From positions 456,264-481,207 of the forward strand of contig CM007329.1 in NCBI GenBank assembly GCA_000333855.2: 24,944 nt of DNA, given 5' to 3'. The notes beneath the pieces are model-generated. The model did not search any database. It was not told the DNA's origin and saw only the letters and a program-made list of their open reading frames with translations. This stretch comes from Endotrypanum monterogeii. Taxonomy: Eukaryota; Euglenozoa; Kinetoplastea; Trypanosomatida; Trypanosomatidae. The translations under genes were made by a program, and so were the position numbers. Positions 1 through 10,300 of this stretch are shown one piece after another; the stretch's first letter is position 1; each line of letters starts with the position of its first letter.

Positions 1-33
<33 letters not shown>
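1..33. repeat. (TA)n microsatellite at the left edge
   Basis: About sixteen TA units start at the first base of the window, so the repeat may extend beyond it. It lies within 90 bases of the stop codon of the AAA+ gene, in its presumed 3' UTR. Confidence 0.95.
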
Positions 34-38
<5 letters not shown>

Positions 39-120
39 TGAGAAAGAGGGGGACAGTCGGCCAGAGCACCCCCTTCCCTCTTCTTCTCAACCTCCCCCAC
101 CCGCGCTCGCCATCCATTAC

Positions 121-3100
121 CTACGCGAACATCGCGCTTGTCGACACCGAGCTGCGATCTCGTGTCACTGTGCTTTCTAGCTCCGCTTCGATCATGGCCA
201 TCGTCACGACTCGCTCCATCACCGGTAGAAGCGCAGCGGAGCAGCAGACATTGAAGGCAATGGCCCGAATGAGCTTGGGTGATATCTTCACGGCACTCAG
301 TCGGCCATAGTCGACGTTGTCGGCAGTTGGCACACGCTCTGGGAACGCCCTGCGCCACAGCTGCTCCCGCAGGGATCGGTCCGGCAGAGTGAAAGTCAGT
401 TCCGCCTTGAAAAACATGCACGTCGAGCGCGAGTTGATGCTTGTCGTGGAGAAGAGATTTCGGCCCCCGCTGCCGTCGTGGCCTGCGGTTGTGGCGATGA
501 CGATGATGGGCCTCGGGTAACGACGTGAGTGGTACTGAATGAGTTGGCTGAGCTGCAAACTCTTTGCGGACTCGTTGAAAAGAACTTGAGCCTCATCGAA
601 GACGATGATTGCGCCGAGACGGCGGCCCTCCTCAAACACCGAGTGCACACGCATTTCCTCTCGGAGCAGCAGCTCTGCTACGTTGCACAGACGAACCGTG
701 GCGCCGCACTCGTAGGCAATGCCCTCGGCCGCCAAGGATTTGCCCGTGCCGCTCACACCCTGGAACAGATACAACATCCCGCAGTCGTCGTTGGTGTCCT
801 CGTTGAAGCCCCACTCGGTGTACAAGGTGCTTCGACTTTTGGCACAGCTTGCAATCTTCTCAAGATTTTTTCGAAGACCCGGCTCCACCACGAGTTCGGC
901 CAGCGTGCGCTTCGGGGTCAGGTAGAACTCGCTCATTCCCTCTGGCGTCACCGCGGCCAGGAAAAATCCACGTAGCTGCTGCCTCGCACCTTCGTCGAGG
1001 TCGTTCATGGTTAGCCTCGGTGTCGCCGACTTCTCGCGTGCCACGGCCCTGCTCAGCGCTGCGAGGACGGCGTTGCGGATGAGTCCGCCTGAGAGCTCGT
1101 AGTTGAGCGCTAGTTTCTCGAGACACACGTCCTCGCTTATCTGCAGATGCCTCGGAAGGTGCGACTTCCAAATCCGCAACCGCAGCTGATGGTCCGGTGG
1201 GCGAAACTCCATCATGAGTGAGATGCGACGGTTCATGGCCTCGTCGAAGTTCTGCGCGCGGTTGGTGGCGAGGATGATAAGGCCGTCATAGCGCTCGAAC
1301 TCGGACAAGAGCGCGGTAAGGGTGCTGTTGGTGGTGCGGTCCTCAAACAAAGATTCACACTCGTCGAAGAAGATGATTGCGTCGCTCAGCTTCGCTTCGC
1401 GGAAGAGAAACCGCAGCGCGTCCGTTTCAGATTTGGTTGTGGAGCGAAATTGTACTACACTGACGAGCAGAATTTTTTTATGGAGGTGGTGCGCTACAGC
1501 GTTGGCGAGCATCGTCTTACCGGTACCGCTCGGCCCATGGAATAGCATGACCAGTCCTCCTTTACTTGTGCCAAGGCCGTCGCCGAAGCCGCTGCCCTTT
1601 TTGCATTCCTCGAAAAGACTGTAGTGTTCAATGGTTGACAGTACGCGATCCATCGTGGAGCTTGGCAGTATCACATTCTCCAACACCACTTCCGGGAAGT
1701 ACAGCTGCGACCCGGGCACCATCTCTGCCGTTTCGGCGGTGATGCCCATGACGTCATCGACAATCTTTCGATCGATATCGACGAGATAGTCCATTAGTTC
1801 CGTATTGAAGCAAGTGCGGCTAGAAGTCTCCAGCGAGAGGGATAGAATTCCGTTTGCCACCAGCGCTGCAGATTGGTAGAAGGCGCGCCTCGCCACGACG
1901 CGCTCTTCCAGTGTCTCACACAAAACAAAAAGCATGTACCCCACCGTGATGAGGCGTTGTCCCTCCCGCATGCCGTAGCGACCATTGACAGCCACCAGCA
2001 TATCATGCGAAATGACGTTGCCCACCATGAAGAGCATAATCTGCTTCTCCATCTCGGTCAGCCCCAGCCGCTGTGCGAGTTGCTCAATGCGCGGAGTGAA
2101 CTTTTTGGCAGCGAAGGTCGCCTGCAGCCGCGACGCGTGCACCATCGCTGCCACGCGCACCTTCCCCTTTAGCTCACGTATCGCCGCCTCCACCTTCGAC
2201 TTGGGTGTGTAGGAGTCATCGTCGTCTTTCATGTCGCCCTCCGCGTATCGGATACGGATCAGGTTGGCAAGGATGCGAAACGAGGCATCCATGTACTCGA
2301 TATTGGTTTCGTAGGGGACGCCCCGCAAGGAAGAATCTGTGTGGATGGCCGCCGATGACGACGAGAGCGCTGCTGCCGCGCCCGTGCCTGTGTTTCGGTT
2401 CCGCTGGGCGAGGGGGTTGATATCCGCGAGGGTCAGCCCAGTTTTACATGGCGCAGGCGTCGTCGTCCTCGCTTCGCCGGTGTCCCCCGGTCGTAGTGGT
2501 TCCGATGCTGGGGAGCCTGTCGACGGTGTCATCACCGCAGGCTCGTCTGCTTTCCTATCGTCGTTTTTTATCTCCTCCACAGCGTCTTTCACATCCGAGT
2601 CCGTCGTCGAATTCGCTGCTGCCGCTGCTGCCGCCGCCGCCGCTGCTGCTGCTGCTGCTGATACAGCGGCGGCGGTGACGTCACCCCCGGAAGGGGTGTA
2701 GCCAAGTTGTCGCAAAATTGCCTCTTGAAGATCACTCTGCTTTTTCGCAGTGAGCATAGCTGTGTCGAGTTGATCAAATACATCGTCGAGCATCTCATCG
2801 GGCAGCGTCATCGCGCTGCCCACAGTAGCGTCGTCATCCTCCTCGTTATCTGTGTCGCTCCCCTCGTGTCCACCCTTTAGCGGGTGTGACGCACAGCCGG
2901 TATCACTTGTGTCGGCTTTTGCAAGCCGGGCCTGCTCGACATCGACACTGCTCTTTATGGACTGCCGCTCTTCTTCGTTAAGTACCTCCAGGAGCGAGGT
3001 GCGTTCCAGCTTGATGAGCTGCTCCTCCGACAGCTGATCTCCACTCAACGCCGCGATGACCTCCGTTGGCAGCGCAAACCTGTAGTCCATGAAGGTCATG

Positions 3101-4341
3101 TTCATTTTGATATCAGTGAAGATCAGCCCTTGCTTCCACAGAGCACTCGTCTCTGAGAGAATGGAAAGGAGCTCTTGTGGTGTGAGGTCGTTGTGATGTG
3201 CGATGCTCGCCGGTCGTAACGGGTCGCTGATGCCTCCAGGGAAATAGCGACCGCAGTGACACAACAGAAGATATTCGAAGGTTCTGACAGCTTTCGCAGA
3301 AAGACACAAGCGCTCGCTGAGTCGCAGGACGCGTGGTTGCAGCCGCATCTTGTGGACCTGCGCATCGACGAAGTTGCCGAGGAGCTCTGTAATGGCGTCG
3401 ATGCAGGGAACACACTGTCGGCAGAACTCAAGGCCAGCGAGCTCGACTTTGCGGATAACGGCAGTGTTCAAGGCCATGCCAGAGGCAAGATAGCTGTAGT
3501 GTTTCATGTACAAAAGCATATCCTTCGCTGCGAGGTAGGCCGAGTCGGAGTCAAAACCTGGCAGCCTCGCCGTACCGTACTCCCGTAGTCGCTGAAGCAT
3601 GGCATCGGGCTGATAGCTCACGCCGTCGCTGCCGTTACCACCAGCAGCGTTCTCGTCTGAGACCACCGAATTTCTTCCGTCGGCCTCTACGCTGCTGCGA
3701 TGCCGTTTGCGCCGCGCCGCCCTACCATTCACTTCCACCACCGGAGGAGGCAGCACTGTCGCCTCACCCCCCTCAGGAAGCAGTGTCACGCTTTCCAGAA
3801 AGGGAAGAATGCGGTAGGGAATACTAACTAGAGTCAGTGCGGTCACCTGAGCTACGGGATCACCACCCTCTGCTTTCACGGAGGCTGTCGCTCCCCCGTG
3901 GCGGCCATTGCCGCTAGTTTGGCCACCAGCCGTCATGTTGATATTTGCTTCTCTGTGGCCACCAACTGTGGCGGTGTTAGTCTGGGTTGCCATTGTTGGT
4001 ATGGCGCAAAAAACAAAAAAGTCGACATACAAGCGAAGCATATCCATGAGGGTATGCGGCGGCGTTGATCCAGTCATCCCAGTTCTGTAAAACATACGTA
4101 CATGATGCGCTGCTGAAGATGCCGACATTGTCCATGTCGTGTATCTGCTGGAAGTGACGGCGGAGGAGCTCTGCACCTCAGAGAGGGGGCGAGGGACATG
4201 CGGCGGCTGACCTGGTTTCGCATCACCCGGGGATGCAGAAGCAGCAACAGTATCACCGGTGCATAACACTTGAAGAGGTTGAGTTGGTGCATCAACACTC
4301 GACCTTGTCGACACCACGCTCTGCCTTTTCTTCGGTGCCAT
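121..4341 (-). CDS. Large protein with two AAA+ ATPase modules
   Basis: Predicted protein of 1406 aa. The first AAA+ module (about residues 900-1090) has Walker A GPSGTGKT at 936-943, Walker B with D993/E994, a sensor-1 ATNR and paired arginines (NRR) suited to arginine fingers, so it should hydrolyse ATP. The second (about 1160-1370) has Walker A GVSGTGKS at 1195-1202 and D1249/E1250, but sensor 1 reads ATT and only one arginine remains in the finger region, so it may be regulatory. Before the first module are two helical, winged-helix-like stretches (about 250-460 and 655-890), separated by an acidic, low-complexity linker with a 15-alanine run at 562-576. An N-terminal PKKR and a basic cluster at 210-215 suggest a nuclear location. 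I chose the ATG at 4341 because a splice acceptor lies 57 bases upstream; the open frame beyond it encodes only low-complexity sequence. The overall plan resembles tandem AAA proteins of the Cdc48 kind, but the N-terminus is not Cdc48. Substrate unknown. Confidence 0.93.
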   Translation of the reverse strand: MAPKKRQSVVSTRSSVDAPTQPLQVLCTGDTVAASASPGDAKPGQPPHVPRPLSEVQSSSAVTSSRYTTWTMSASSAAHHVRMFYRTGMTGSTPPHTLMDMLRLYVDFFVFCAIPTMATQTNTATVGGHREANINMTAGGQTSGNGRHGGATASVKAEGGDPVAQVTALTLVSIPYRILPFLESVTLLPEGGEATVLPPPVVEVNGRAARRKRHRSSVEADGRNSVVSDENAAGGNGSDGVSYQPDAMLQRLREYGTARLPGFDSDSAYLAAKDMLLYMKHYSYLASGMALNTAVIRKVELAGLEFCRQCVPCIDAITELLGNFVDAQVHKMRLQPRVLRLSERLCLSAKAVRTFEYLLLCHCGRYFPGGISDPLRPASIAHHNDLTPQELLSILSETSALWKQGLIFTDIKMNMTFMDYRFALPTEVIAALSGDQLSEEQLIKLERTSLLEVLNEEERQSIKSSVDVEQARLAKADTSDTGCASHPLKGGHEGSDTDNEEDDDATVGSAMTLPDEMLDDVFDQLDTAMLTAKKQSDLQEAILRQLGYTPSGGDVTAAAVSAAAAAAAAAAAAAAANSTTDSDVKDAVEEIKNDDRKADEPAVMTPSTGSPASEPLRPGDTGEARTTTPAPCKTGLTLADINPLAQRNRNTGTGAAAALSSSSAAIHTDSSLRGVPYETNIEYMDASFRILANLIRIRYAEGDMKDDDDSYTPKSKVEAAIRELKGKVRVAAMVHASRLQATFAAKKFTPRIEQLAQRLGLTEMEKQIMLFMVGNVISHDMLVAVNGRYGMREGQRLITVGYMLFVLCETLEERVVARRAFYQSAALVANGILSLSLETSSRTCFNTELMDYLVDIDRKIVDDVMGITAETAEMVPGSQLYFPEVVLENVILPSSTMDRVLSTIEHYSLFEECKKGSGFGDGLGTSKGGLVMLFHGPSGTGKTMLANAVAHHLHKKILLVSVVQFRSTTKSETDALRFLFREAKLSDAIIFFDECESLFEDRTTNSTLTALLSEFERYDGLIILATNRAQNFDEAMNRRISLMMEFRPPDHQLRLRIWKSHLPRHLQISEDVCLEKLALNYELSGGLIRNAVLAALSRAVAREKSATPRLTMNDLDEGARQQLRGFFLAAVTPEGMSEFYLTPKRTLAELVVEPGLRKNLEKIASCAKSRSTLYTEWGFNEDTNDDCGMLYLFQGVSGTGKSLAAEGIAYECGATVRLCNVAELLLREEMRVHSVFEEGRRLGAIIVFDEAQVLFNESAKSLQLSQLIQYHSRRYPRPIIVIATTAGHDGSGGRNLFSTTSINSRSTCMFFKAELTFTLPDRSLREQLWRRAFPERVPTADNVDYGRLSAVKISPKLIRAIAFNVCCSAALLPVMERVVTMAMIEAELESTVTRDRSSVSTSAMFA
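2614..2658 (-). repeat. Alanine-coding trinucleotide repeat in the AAA+ gene
   Basis: Fifteen consecutive GCA/GCG codons encode an alanine run at residues 562-576 in the linker between the two helical regions. The mixture of two codons suggests some age and partial stabilisation. Confidence 0.9.
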
Positions 4342-4398
4342 CAACGAAACAAAAAAAAACAGGAGAGAAATATCGATGACAAGACAACACACAAACAC

Positions 4399-4457
4399 CT
4401 GAAAGGGGCGATTCGGGGGGGGGGAGAGAGGGGGGATACGCGGAGAGGGGGGGAGAT
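4399..4457 (-). promoter_or_regulatory. Predicted trans-splice acceptor of the double AAA+ gene
   Basis: On the coding strand a tract of about 50 bases, almost all C and T, ends in CCCTTTCAG, with the AG at 4400-4399. The leader from there to the ATG at 4341 is 57 bases and has no upstream ATG. A pyrimidine tract followed by the first AG is the known spliced-leader addition signal in trypanosomatids. The exact site is inferred. Confidence 0.65.
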
Positions 4458-5085
4458 GGTGAAACGCGCCACTCTGATTGTCCCGCGTCTTCTTTACTTC
4501 TCTCTGTGTGTGTGTGTGTGTATGTGTGTGTGTGCAAGCGCCAGCCTTCTCTAATTTTTTTTTTTTTGAAGAACACGAGAGCGCTTGATCCTCTGGTTTC
4601 ACTGATATGAGGTGCCACCGTGTCCAGTGTCTGTGCTTGGGGTGGGGATGGGGTAGCAGTTATCCTAGCGTGTATTCACGCGTACAGGTTGGCAGGAAGC
4701 AGAAGAGAGGAAAGGTGCGGGTGTTTTGAGGTGTGTTTTGAGGTGTGTGTGTGTGTGTCTGTTTCTCATTTATATTTCTATTTTGCGTTGATGCATATCA
4801 AGAGATGACTCGCCGAATCGCCATTGCCGCAAAGAGAAGAAATTCCTTCCTCCTCCCACCTGAGGGCCTGCTACGCTGCGCACCACCACGTCTCCTCATG
4901 CTCGAAGATCAAAGCAGCAGAAACAAAAGGACGGAGGACATGGGGGCGAAAGGGAGACTTTCCCGCGTCTTTTGATACAACCTTTTAATGTCTTTGGAGC
5001 CGAAGCAACTCCACCCTACAACAAGCCCAGGTGAGCAACAGAAAAACAACACTGTTGCCTTCCTTCGAGGCATCGTTTTTCTCTC
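4458..5085. other. Spacer between the zinc-knuckle gene and the AAA+ gene
   Basis: Presumed 3' UTR of the gene ending at 5086. It holds a (TG)n repeat with one interruption at about 4504-4534, a 14-base poly-T at 4554-4567 (poly-A in the transcript), and further TG-rich sequence near 4744-4760. I see no coding or structural RNA gene. Confidence 0.6.
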
Positions 5086-6378
5086 CTAAACGTGGTGGCA
5101 CTCCTCCGTTGCGTGTTCGGAGACACCGCATCGCGCGCAGCCCTTCCACTTCAACACAAATGCATCGGACTCATCCTCGTCGATTTGCCGTTTCATTTTG
5201 ATAGATATGTCGCTCTCACCGATGTCTTTCGATGAAGCCGCTGCGTTCTGCACCGCCCCTGGCTGCTCGGTGTCAATGGACTTGGCAGCACGTGCTCGCA
5301 TTGAGCACGCGTCGTCCCCCAGAGTTGGCGAGGACACCGCCGCCGCTGCTGCCGAGCCCGCACGCGCACCAATGTACAGCGAGGTGCTCTGCGGAGCAGT
5401 GGGATGTGTGTACGTGCGCGCGAGCGACACAACACCGAAGCAACGCAGCAGCTGAACAAGCGAAAGCTGATCGTCGTAGTTCATCTCTTCCCAGCGGATG
5501 GGCAGGGTAGGGTATCGGGCAAGAGCGTCAGTCGCAGCACCTGCTGCCGCTGCAGCCCGCCTCTCTGAGCGCACCTTCGCACACCGGCGCAGGAACACCA
5601 GCAACACCCCCATGTAGTCGCTCTGCAAAAGAAAAAAGGGGCTGTTGTTGAGCTCGCCGGTAGTTACGGTGTCGTTTCTCTCTGCGTTAGCCAATGGCAC
5701 CACTGCACTGGGGTCACTCCACTGGAGCTGAGCGCAGCCCGCTACCACCTCCGACGCCGTCAGCCGCGCGGCAAACTCGAACTTCCACACACGCGTGGAG
5801 GCGTCGTAGGCAATGCGAACGGGACGCGGCACCGGCGGGAGAAGCGGCAACGAGGCTGCATCCTCCGCCTCCGCAGCAGAAGTGCACTCTCCCTCGGTGT
5901 GTGCTGTTGCGGAGACGTGGGGAGGGGCAACGCAGTGGTCGAGGAAGGCGCGCAGGACAGGCTCCACAACGCGCGTGTAGTGGCCCAACAGCTGGGGTTC
6001 CTCGACCACGTCCTGCGGCGCAGCGGCAGCCGCAACGACATCCCCTACAGTTTGCAGCTGCCTCTTGGCGTCGGTGATATCACCCGAGCACAGCGCTGCA
6101 TCTCCGCCCTCGCCGCCCGCACGGAATGGCCAGTGAAAGAACACGAAGAAGGAAAGACAGGATGCGAGGGCCACTTCCATTGACATCTCGTATCGCTGGC
6201 CACGGATCGACACCTGCACGCGGTGTGTGCTGGCAAGAGACGACGGGAGGACAGGGATTTCACTCAGAGAGAATTGCACACCGGCATTGTCCAATGCACC
6301 ACCGTCACCCGACCTCGGAAATGCCAGAGGAAGAGCAGGCAGCTGCGGCAGGATATCTTCCACGCACGGCGGCTCCAT
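5086..6378 (-). CDS. Conserved-type hypothetical protein ending in a CCHC zinc knuckle
   Basis: Predicted protein of 430 aa whose family I do not recognise. The clearest motif is at the extreme C-terminus: C414, C417, H422 and C427 with spacing C-x2-C-x4-H-x4-C, exactly that of a retroviral-type zinc knuckle, which usually binds single-stranded RNA or DNA. Three residues follow. Residues 68-85 form a hydrophobic, Phe-rich stretch that could be a membrane segment or a buried helix. The middle contains Ala-rich and acidic low-complexity sequence around two more ordered regions (about 165-290 and 320-350). No catalytic motif is visible. The ATG at 6378 was chosen because a pyrimidine tract and AG lie just upstream, with no other ATG between; the frame stays open further upstream but would start at a GTG. 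A nucleic-acid-binding role is inference from the knuckle alone. Confidence 0.85.
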   Translation of the reverse strand: MEPPCVEDILPQLPALPLAFPRSGDGGALDNAGVQFSLSEIPVLPSSLASTHRVQVSIRGQRYEMSMEVALASCLSFFVFFHWPFRAGGEGGDAALCSGDITDAKRQLQTVGDVVAAAAAPQDVVEEPQLLGHYTRVVEPVLRAFLDHCVAPPHVSATAHTEGECTSAAEAEDAASLPLLPPVPRPVRIAYDASTRVWKFEFAARLTASEVVAGCAQLQWSDPSAVVPLANAERNDTVTTGELNNSPFFLLQSDYMGVLLVFLRRCAKVRSERRAAAAAGAATDALARYPTLPIRWEEMNYDDQLSLVQLLRCFGVVSLARTYTHPTAPQSTSLYIGARAGSAAAAAVSSPTLGDDACSMRARAAKSIDTEQPGAVQNAAASSKDIGESDISIKMKRQIDEDESDAFVLKWKGCARCGVSEHATEECHHV

Positions 6379-6434
6379 CGAGAGAGGTAGGCCCAGCGAA
6401 GGGCTGAGTGGGGCGTGTGACTCAACAGGATGCG

Positions 6435-6460
6435 CTAGGGAAAACAATAAGAAGTAAGGA
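6435..6460 (-). promoter_or_regulatory. Predicted trans-splice acceptor of the zinc-knuckle gene
   Basis: The coding strand reads a T-rich pyrimidine tract ending in TTTTCCCTAG, with the AG at 6436-6435, giving a 56-base leader to the ATG at 6378 with no upstream ATG. This is the nearest good polypyrimidine-AG and it lies inside the longer open frame, which argues against the N-terminally extended product. Confidence 0.6.
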
Positions 6461-7322
6461 GACGCGTGAGGTGTGTAGGTGGGCTGAAGACATGCCGCTT
6501 CCCGCCATCGACCCCCCCCCCCCGGCAGAGCAATGAGAGAGAAACGTGAAAACAGTTGGAGAGGGCGCGGAGGTTGTGCAACGATGTATGTCACGGCGAA
6601 CAGTGTCTGCTATGACAGTCACACATGCGCTGTGGGGGCCCAGGCAGCGTTTGCGCTGCGCTGGTGGGGGGGGGGGGAATGAAATCCATGGTTGGAGGAA
6701 CGTACACGGAGGGGGGAGCGAGCACAGTTATGCCAGCGAGCACAGCACATTGAGCAATCCACACGCCCGCACCACTCAGACACACGGAAAACAGAGCATT
6801 CAGCAACGCACACGAAAGCCTAGTCTGCCCCCTCAGACAGGACGGCCCGCACTGCGCCTCCCCCTCCCCCTTCCCCTTCCCCTGAATCGCTCCAACCACT
6901 ACTACACATACAACTATTGCGTATCTCACATCTGCGGGTGGTGCATTCATCACCCTCACGAATCGCATCGCGACCGTAACATACTTTGGCTCACGGATAA
7001 ATAAGGCCTACAGACCATGTAAGCATACGTTTTTTTTTTTTTTCTTGTTGTTGTTGTTGTTCGCCTCATAGATTCAACCATTGTGTAATAGAAGAGCAGG
7101 TCCACGAGCACCACGACACTCCCCTGCCATGCCTGAGCGCCTCTCCCTTCCTTTGCTTCCCCCAGCCCCCACCAACATGGACACGAACGCTTCATCGACA
7201 TATTCAGAAGTGCTATAGGGGCAGGGGTTGTTTATTGACTCGCCTGCGTGTTTGTGTCCTTGTCCATTTATCTGTCTGTGAGAAGGAGGAGGGAGGGGGG
7301 GGGGGGGAACGGGGAGTGGTGC
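6461..7322. other. Spacer and presumed 3' UTR of the Sen1-like helicase gene
   Basis: No supported gene. It contains poly-C and poly-G runs (near 6513-6523 and 6665-6677), a CT-rich tract near 6858-6883, an imperfect hairpin at 6936-6955 (8-base arms with one mismatch around CATT), a poly-T/(GTT)n tract at 7030-7061, and a poly-G run near 7296-7308. Nothing looks like a structural RNA gene. Confidence 0.55.
7030..7061 (-). repeat. Poly-A plus (AAC)n tract in the helicase 3' UTR
   Basis: The plus strand shows 14 consecutive T, one C, then five TTG-type units. In the transcript this reads (AAC)n followed by a long A run. It could be plain microsatellite or the A-rich tail of a decayed short retroposon; no element body or target-site duplication is recognisable next to it. 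Confidence 0.8.
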
Positions 7323-10300
7323 TCACGACACATTGGAGCGGGCGCCATGCGCCTCTGCAGCCCTGGCTCGCGCCTTCAGCTCTTGGAGTAAATTCCTCTG
7401 GGTGTGGTATGTTACGCACGCAGCTCGCGGGGGTGTTGCGCTCCTATTGCCCATCTCCATCGGGGGTGATGATGTGGCCAGCTGCTTTGGCTTCGAATCT
7501 TGAGGCCTCAAAGCCAGGTCGTGTGTCTCCGCGTGCGCCAGCATGCGATACAGCGCAAGCGGATCTGCATTGTCTGCATACGGCCGGCCATCCACTGTAC
7601 TGACTGCACGCGGCGGCGGCACAGATTTCGCTGCAGACGTGCAGAGCGTACGAAGAGTATCTCGGCTCCCGAAGCATACGCACAGGTCCTGCGCACGCGT
7701 CAGCGCCACGTTCAGGCGGCGCCAGTCTGCCAGAAACCCCATCCCGTGTCCACCAACATGTTCGTCGGAGCTGGGATTGTGCTGGGTGTCGTCGCTGTCG
7801 TCATCGCGGCTATGGTCGCCTTCCATCGACCCCACACGACCCTGCAGCCGCTGCAACTGCGCTACACTCTTCGTCCGCACGCAGCTCAGCAGTGTAATAC
7901 ACTTCTCCTTTCCCTGGAAGCTGTCCACCGTTGCCACCTGCAGCCCACTCTTTAGCTCGTCGCGCGTCAGCAGCGACAGAATCTTTGTCTTCTGCGCGGT
8001 GTAGAAGGTGATGATGCAAATGTGGGCAGCCATCTCCTGCTGACTCATCTTGAGATGTCTGCACAGCTGCCGCATGTACGTCACCAGAGCGACGGCCTCG
8101 TGCGTGTTGAACATGGACCCGCTGGGCAGTCGCATCATACTCGAGGTACGCACGTCCACAAACACGAAGCGTGGGCACCGACCGAGCTGCTGCGCAACGG
8201 TCATCGTCGCGGCGGCGGGGCCATCCGGCATCCTCGATCGTGCAACCACACTTTCGTCGGTGACTAGATTCGAGCCATAAAAGTACTCGTTGGGGAAGGC
8301 GACAATGTCTGGGTGCATGCGGTACTGCGTGCGCAGCAGTAGGGAGCGATTGCCGCAGGCGAGCAGGCGCACCAACAGACTGCGCTGCAGCCCGCAGCGA
8401 CTGGCCTCCAGAGAAAGCACAGTGGGTTGCAGCTGCCGTGAGTCGCCGACGAGTACGCATATGCCCGTGGCGAGTGTGAGTGCTTGCACCACAGCCGGTT
8501 CCGTGCCCTGCGACGCCTCGTCCACGATGACGACATCGAACGTCAGATTCCCCACTTTCCGGGCAATGTTGTGGAGAGAGCCGAGTGTGGAGAAGACGAC
8601 GGCAGCAGATCCTAGTGTACGGGCGACAGCTCTATTGCGCCCGCCCGCCCTAGATTCTACGATGTCCGTCGAGTCCCATGGACCGCACTTCTCAGCAGAA
8701 GTGAGACCCCACGCATCAGAAAGGCAAGTATTTATATGCATCTCAACAAGGTCCTGAAAAAAAACGACCTCCGGCAGCTGCAGAACTTCACTGTCCACCT
8801 TATCTCGCACGCCCATACGCAATAGTCCACCAGCGAGCACCGCAGCCGCGGGACACGGCCCATGACCGGGTTCTGTTTGTTTCAGCTGCTCGCGCAGTCG
8901 CACCACACGGAGTAGTGTCTCGTCAACGGCACAGTTCGACGGGGCACACACCAAGATACGGGGTGCGCGGTGCTGCGTTTCGCTGAGGTGGTGCAGCAGG
9001 TTGAGCGTCAAAAGACCGATTGTCTGCGTTTTGCCAGTACCCGGTGGCCCCTCGATGACGAGCAGCTCTGGTGCGCGCGGCACGGGCTCCCGCACGCTCT
9101 TCTTCGCGACCCCCTCATCCCACGTTGGACACGCAGCGTACAGCGTGGCCATTATGGCGCGTGTCTGCCAGCTGTTAGGCCTCTCATGAAGAAGCAGGCG
9201 TTTGCACAGCTGGTTGACCAATGGGGTGGGGTGAGATGAGGTGGTGGCGGAAAGCAGGGAGGTGGCCCAGTCGCAGAAGGCTACACTGGCAGATACGGTG
9301 CTGCGCGGGTCGTAGAGGGCGGCGGCGAAGTGAGTACGGTCCACCTTGTATAACGCATCCAGCTCCATGAGGGAGGCCCTAAGAGATGCGAGTTTCACAA
9401 TGTAGAATGTCGGCGATGGTTTTTTGCTGTACGCCGTGCGGAACACGTGAAGGAAGCGCGGCGTATGTGGGGAACCACTCGAGGATAGTCTTTCGACGAT
9501 GGACGGAGACCCGCATAACCGCACCATGCCCTTCCATGCCTGTAGGGCCTGCACGTGATACACCTGCACAGCACAGCCCAGGTGACGCCAACTAAGAGGC
9601 CATGTGTGGACTATCTCCTTGACGTGGCACTTCAGCTCGGCAGTCGGAATCTCAGATATAGTATCCCCAAGCTTGCGCTCCAGATACGTGGGTAAAAATT
9701 CGTTCAGGGGCAGCAACACCGCGACGATGTCGCCCTCTGACAGAGAGGTGTAGAGATCCTGCGAGGCGGCGGCACCCACCGTCGATTTATGGAGCTGCGA
9801 GTCGATGGGCAGCGGTGCTGGCATCCTCTTCTTTCCCGTCCGCGAGGTTGCTCCAGTCTGCACTCGCGGCTTCTGCGAGTCGTCGTCAGCAGCGGAATGT
9901 CGGGAGGCAAATACGACAAATTGGTGAGAGTTGGAGGGCGATTCGATTTCCCGGGTGGTCTGCACCGCTACACACGCAGGCGGGACGCCCGGGTTCAACG
10001 TCAGCATTTTGACCAGCACCGACTCCAGAAAACTCGGCGGCTTTTTTCCCTTCGCTGTCACTTTTGTTGTCACCGCCGATTCGTGGAGGAAATGCGACCA
10101 GTTTCTGCGGCTCCCGGTGCTGTTTTTTGACACACTCTCTAGGAATTCTTCGTAGCCGCGAATTATGCTGTAGCGCAGCTCCAACGCAATATGCGTGGCG
10201 AAGCGGGTTGTGTACTCCCGCGCGGCCTCACCAAGCAACTGCGCTGTAGACGTGCCGGGCGGCGTGCCAGTCGCAGGGGTGACGACCTCGTCGGGTTCGC

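Noticed and set aside
1..33. Terminal TA repeat considered as a telomere or origin
   Set aside because: Trypanosomatid telomeres are TTAGGG repeats, which are absent; similar TA arrays occur throughout the spacers.
4342..4602. N-terminal extension of the AAA+ protein with a Thr-His repeat
   Set aside because: It would start at a GTG, crosses the predicted splice acceptor, and its translation is just the CA repeat and pyrimidine tract.
6379..6594. N-terminal extension of the zinc-knuckle protein
   Set aside because: It would start at a GTG and includes the predicted splice acceptor at 6435; the sequence is low in complexity.
7810..8460. Long open frame of 216 codons within the helicase gene in another frame
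   Set aside because: It is a shadow of the helicase coding sequence; GC-rich third positions commonly keep alternative frames open.
8964..9060. Possible intron in the helicase gene
   Set aside because: The frame is open across the whole gene and all helicase motifs are in one frame; cis-introns are extremely rare in these organisms.
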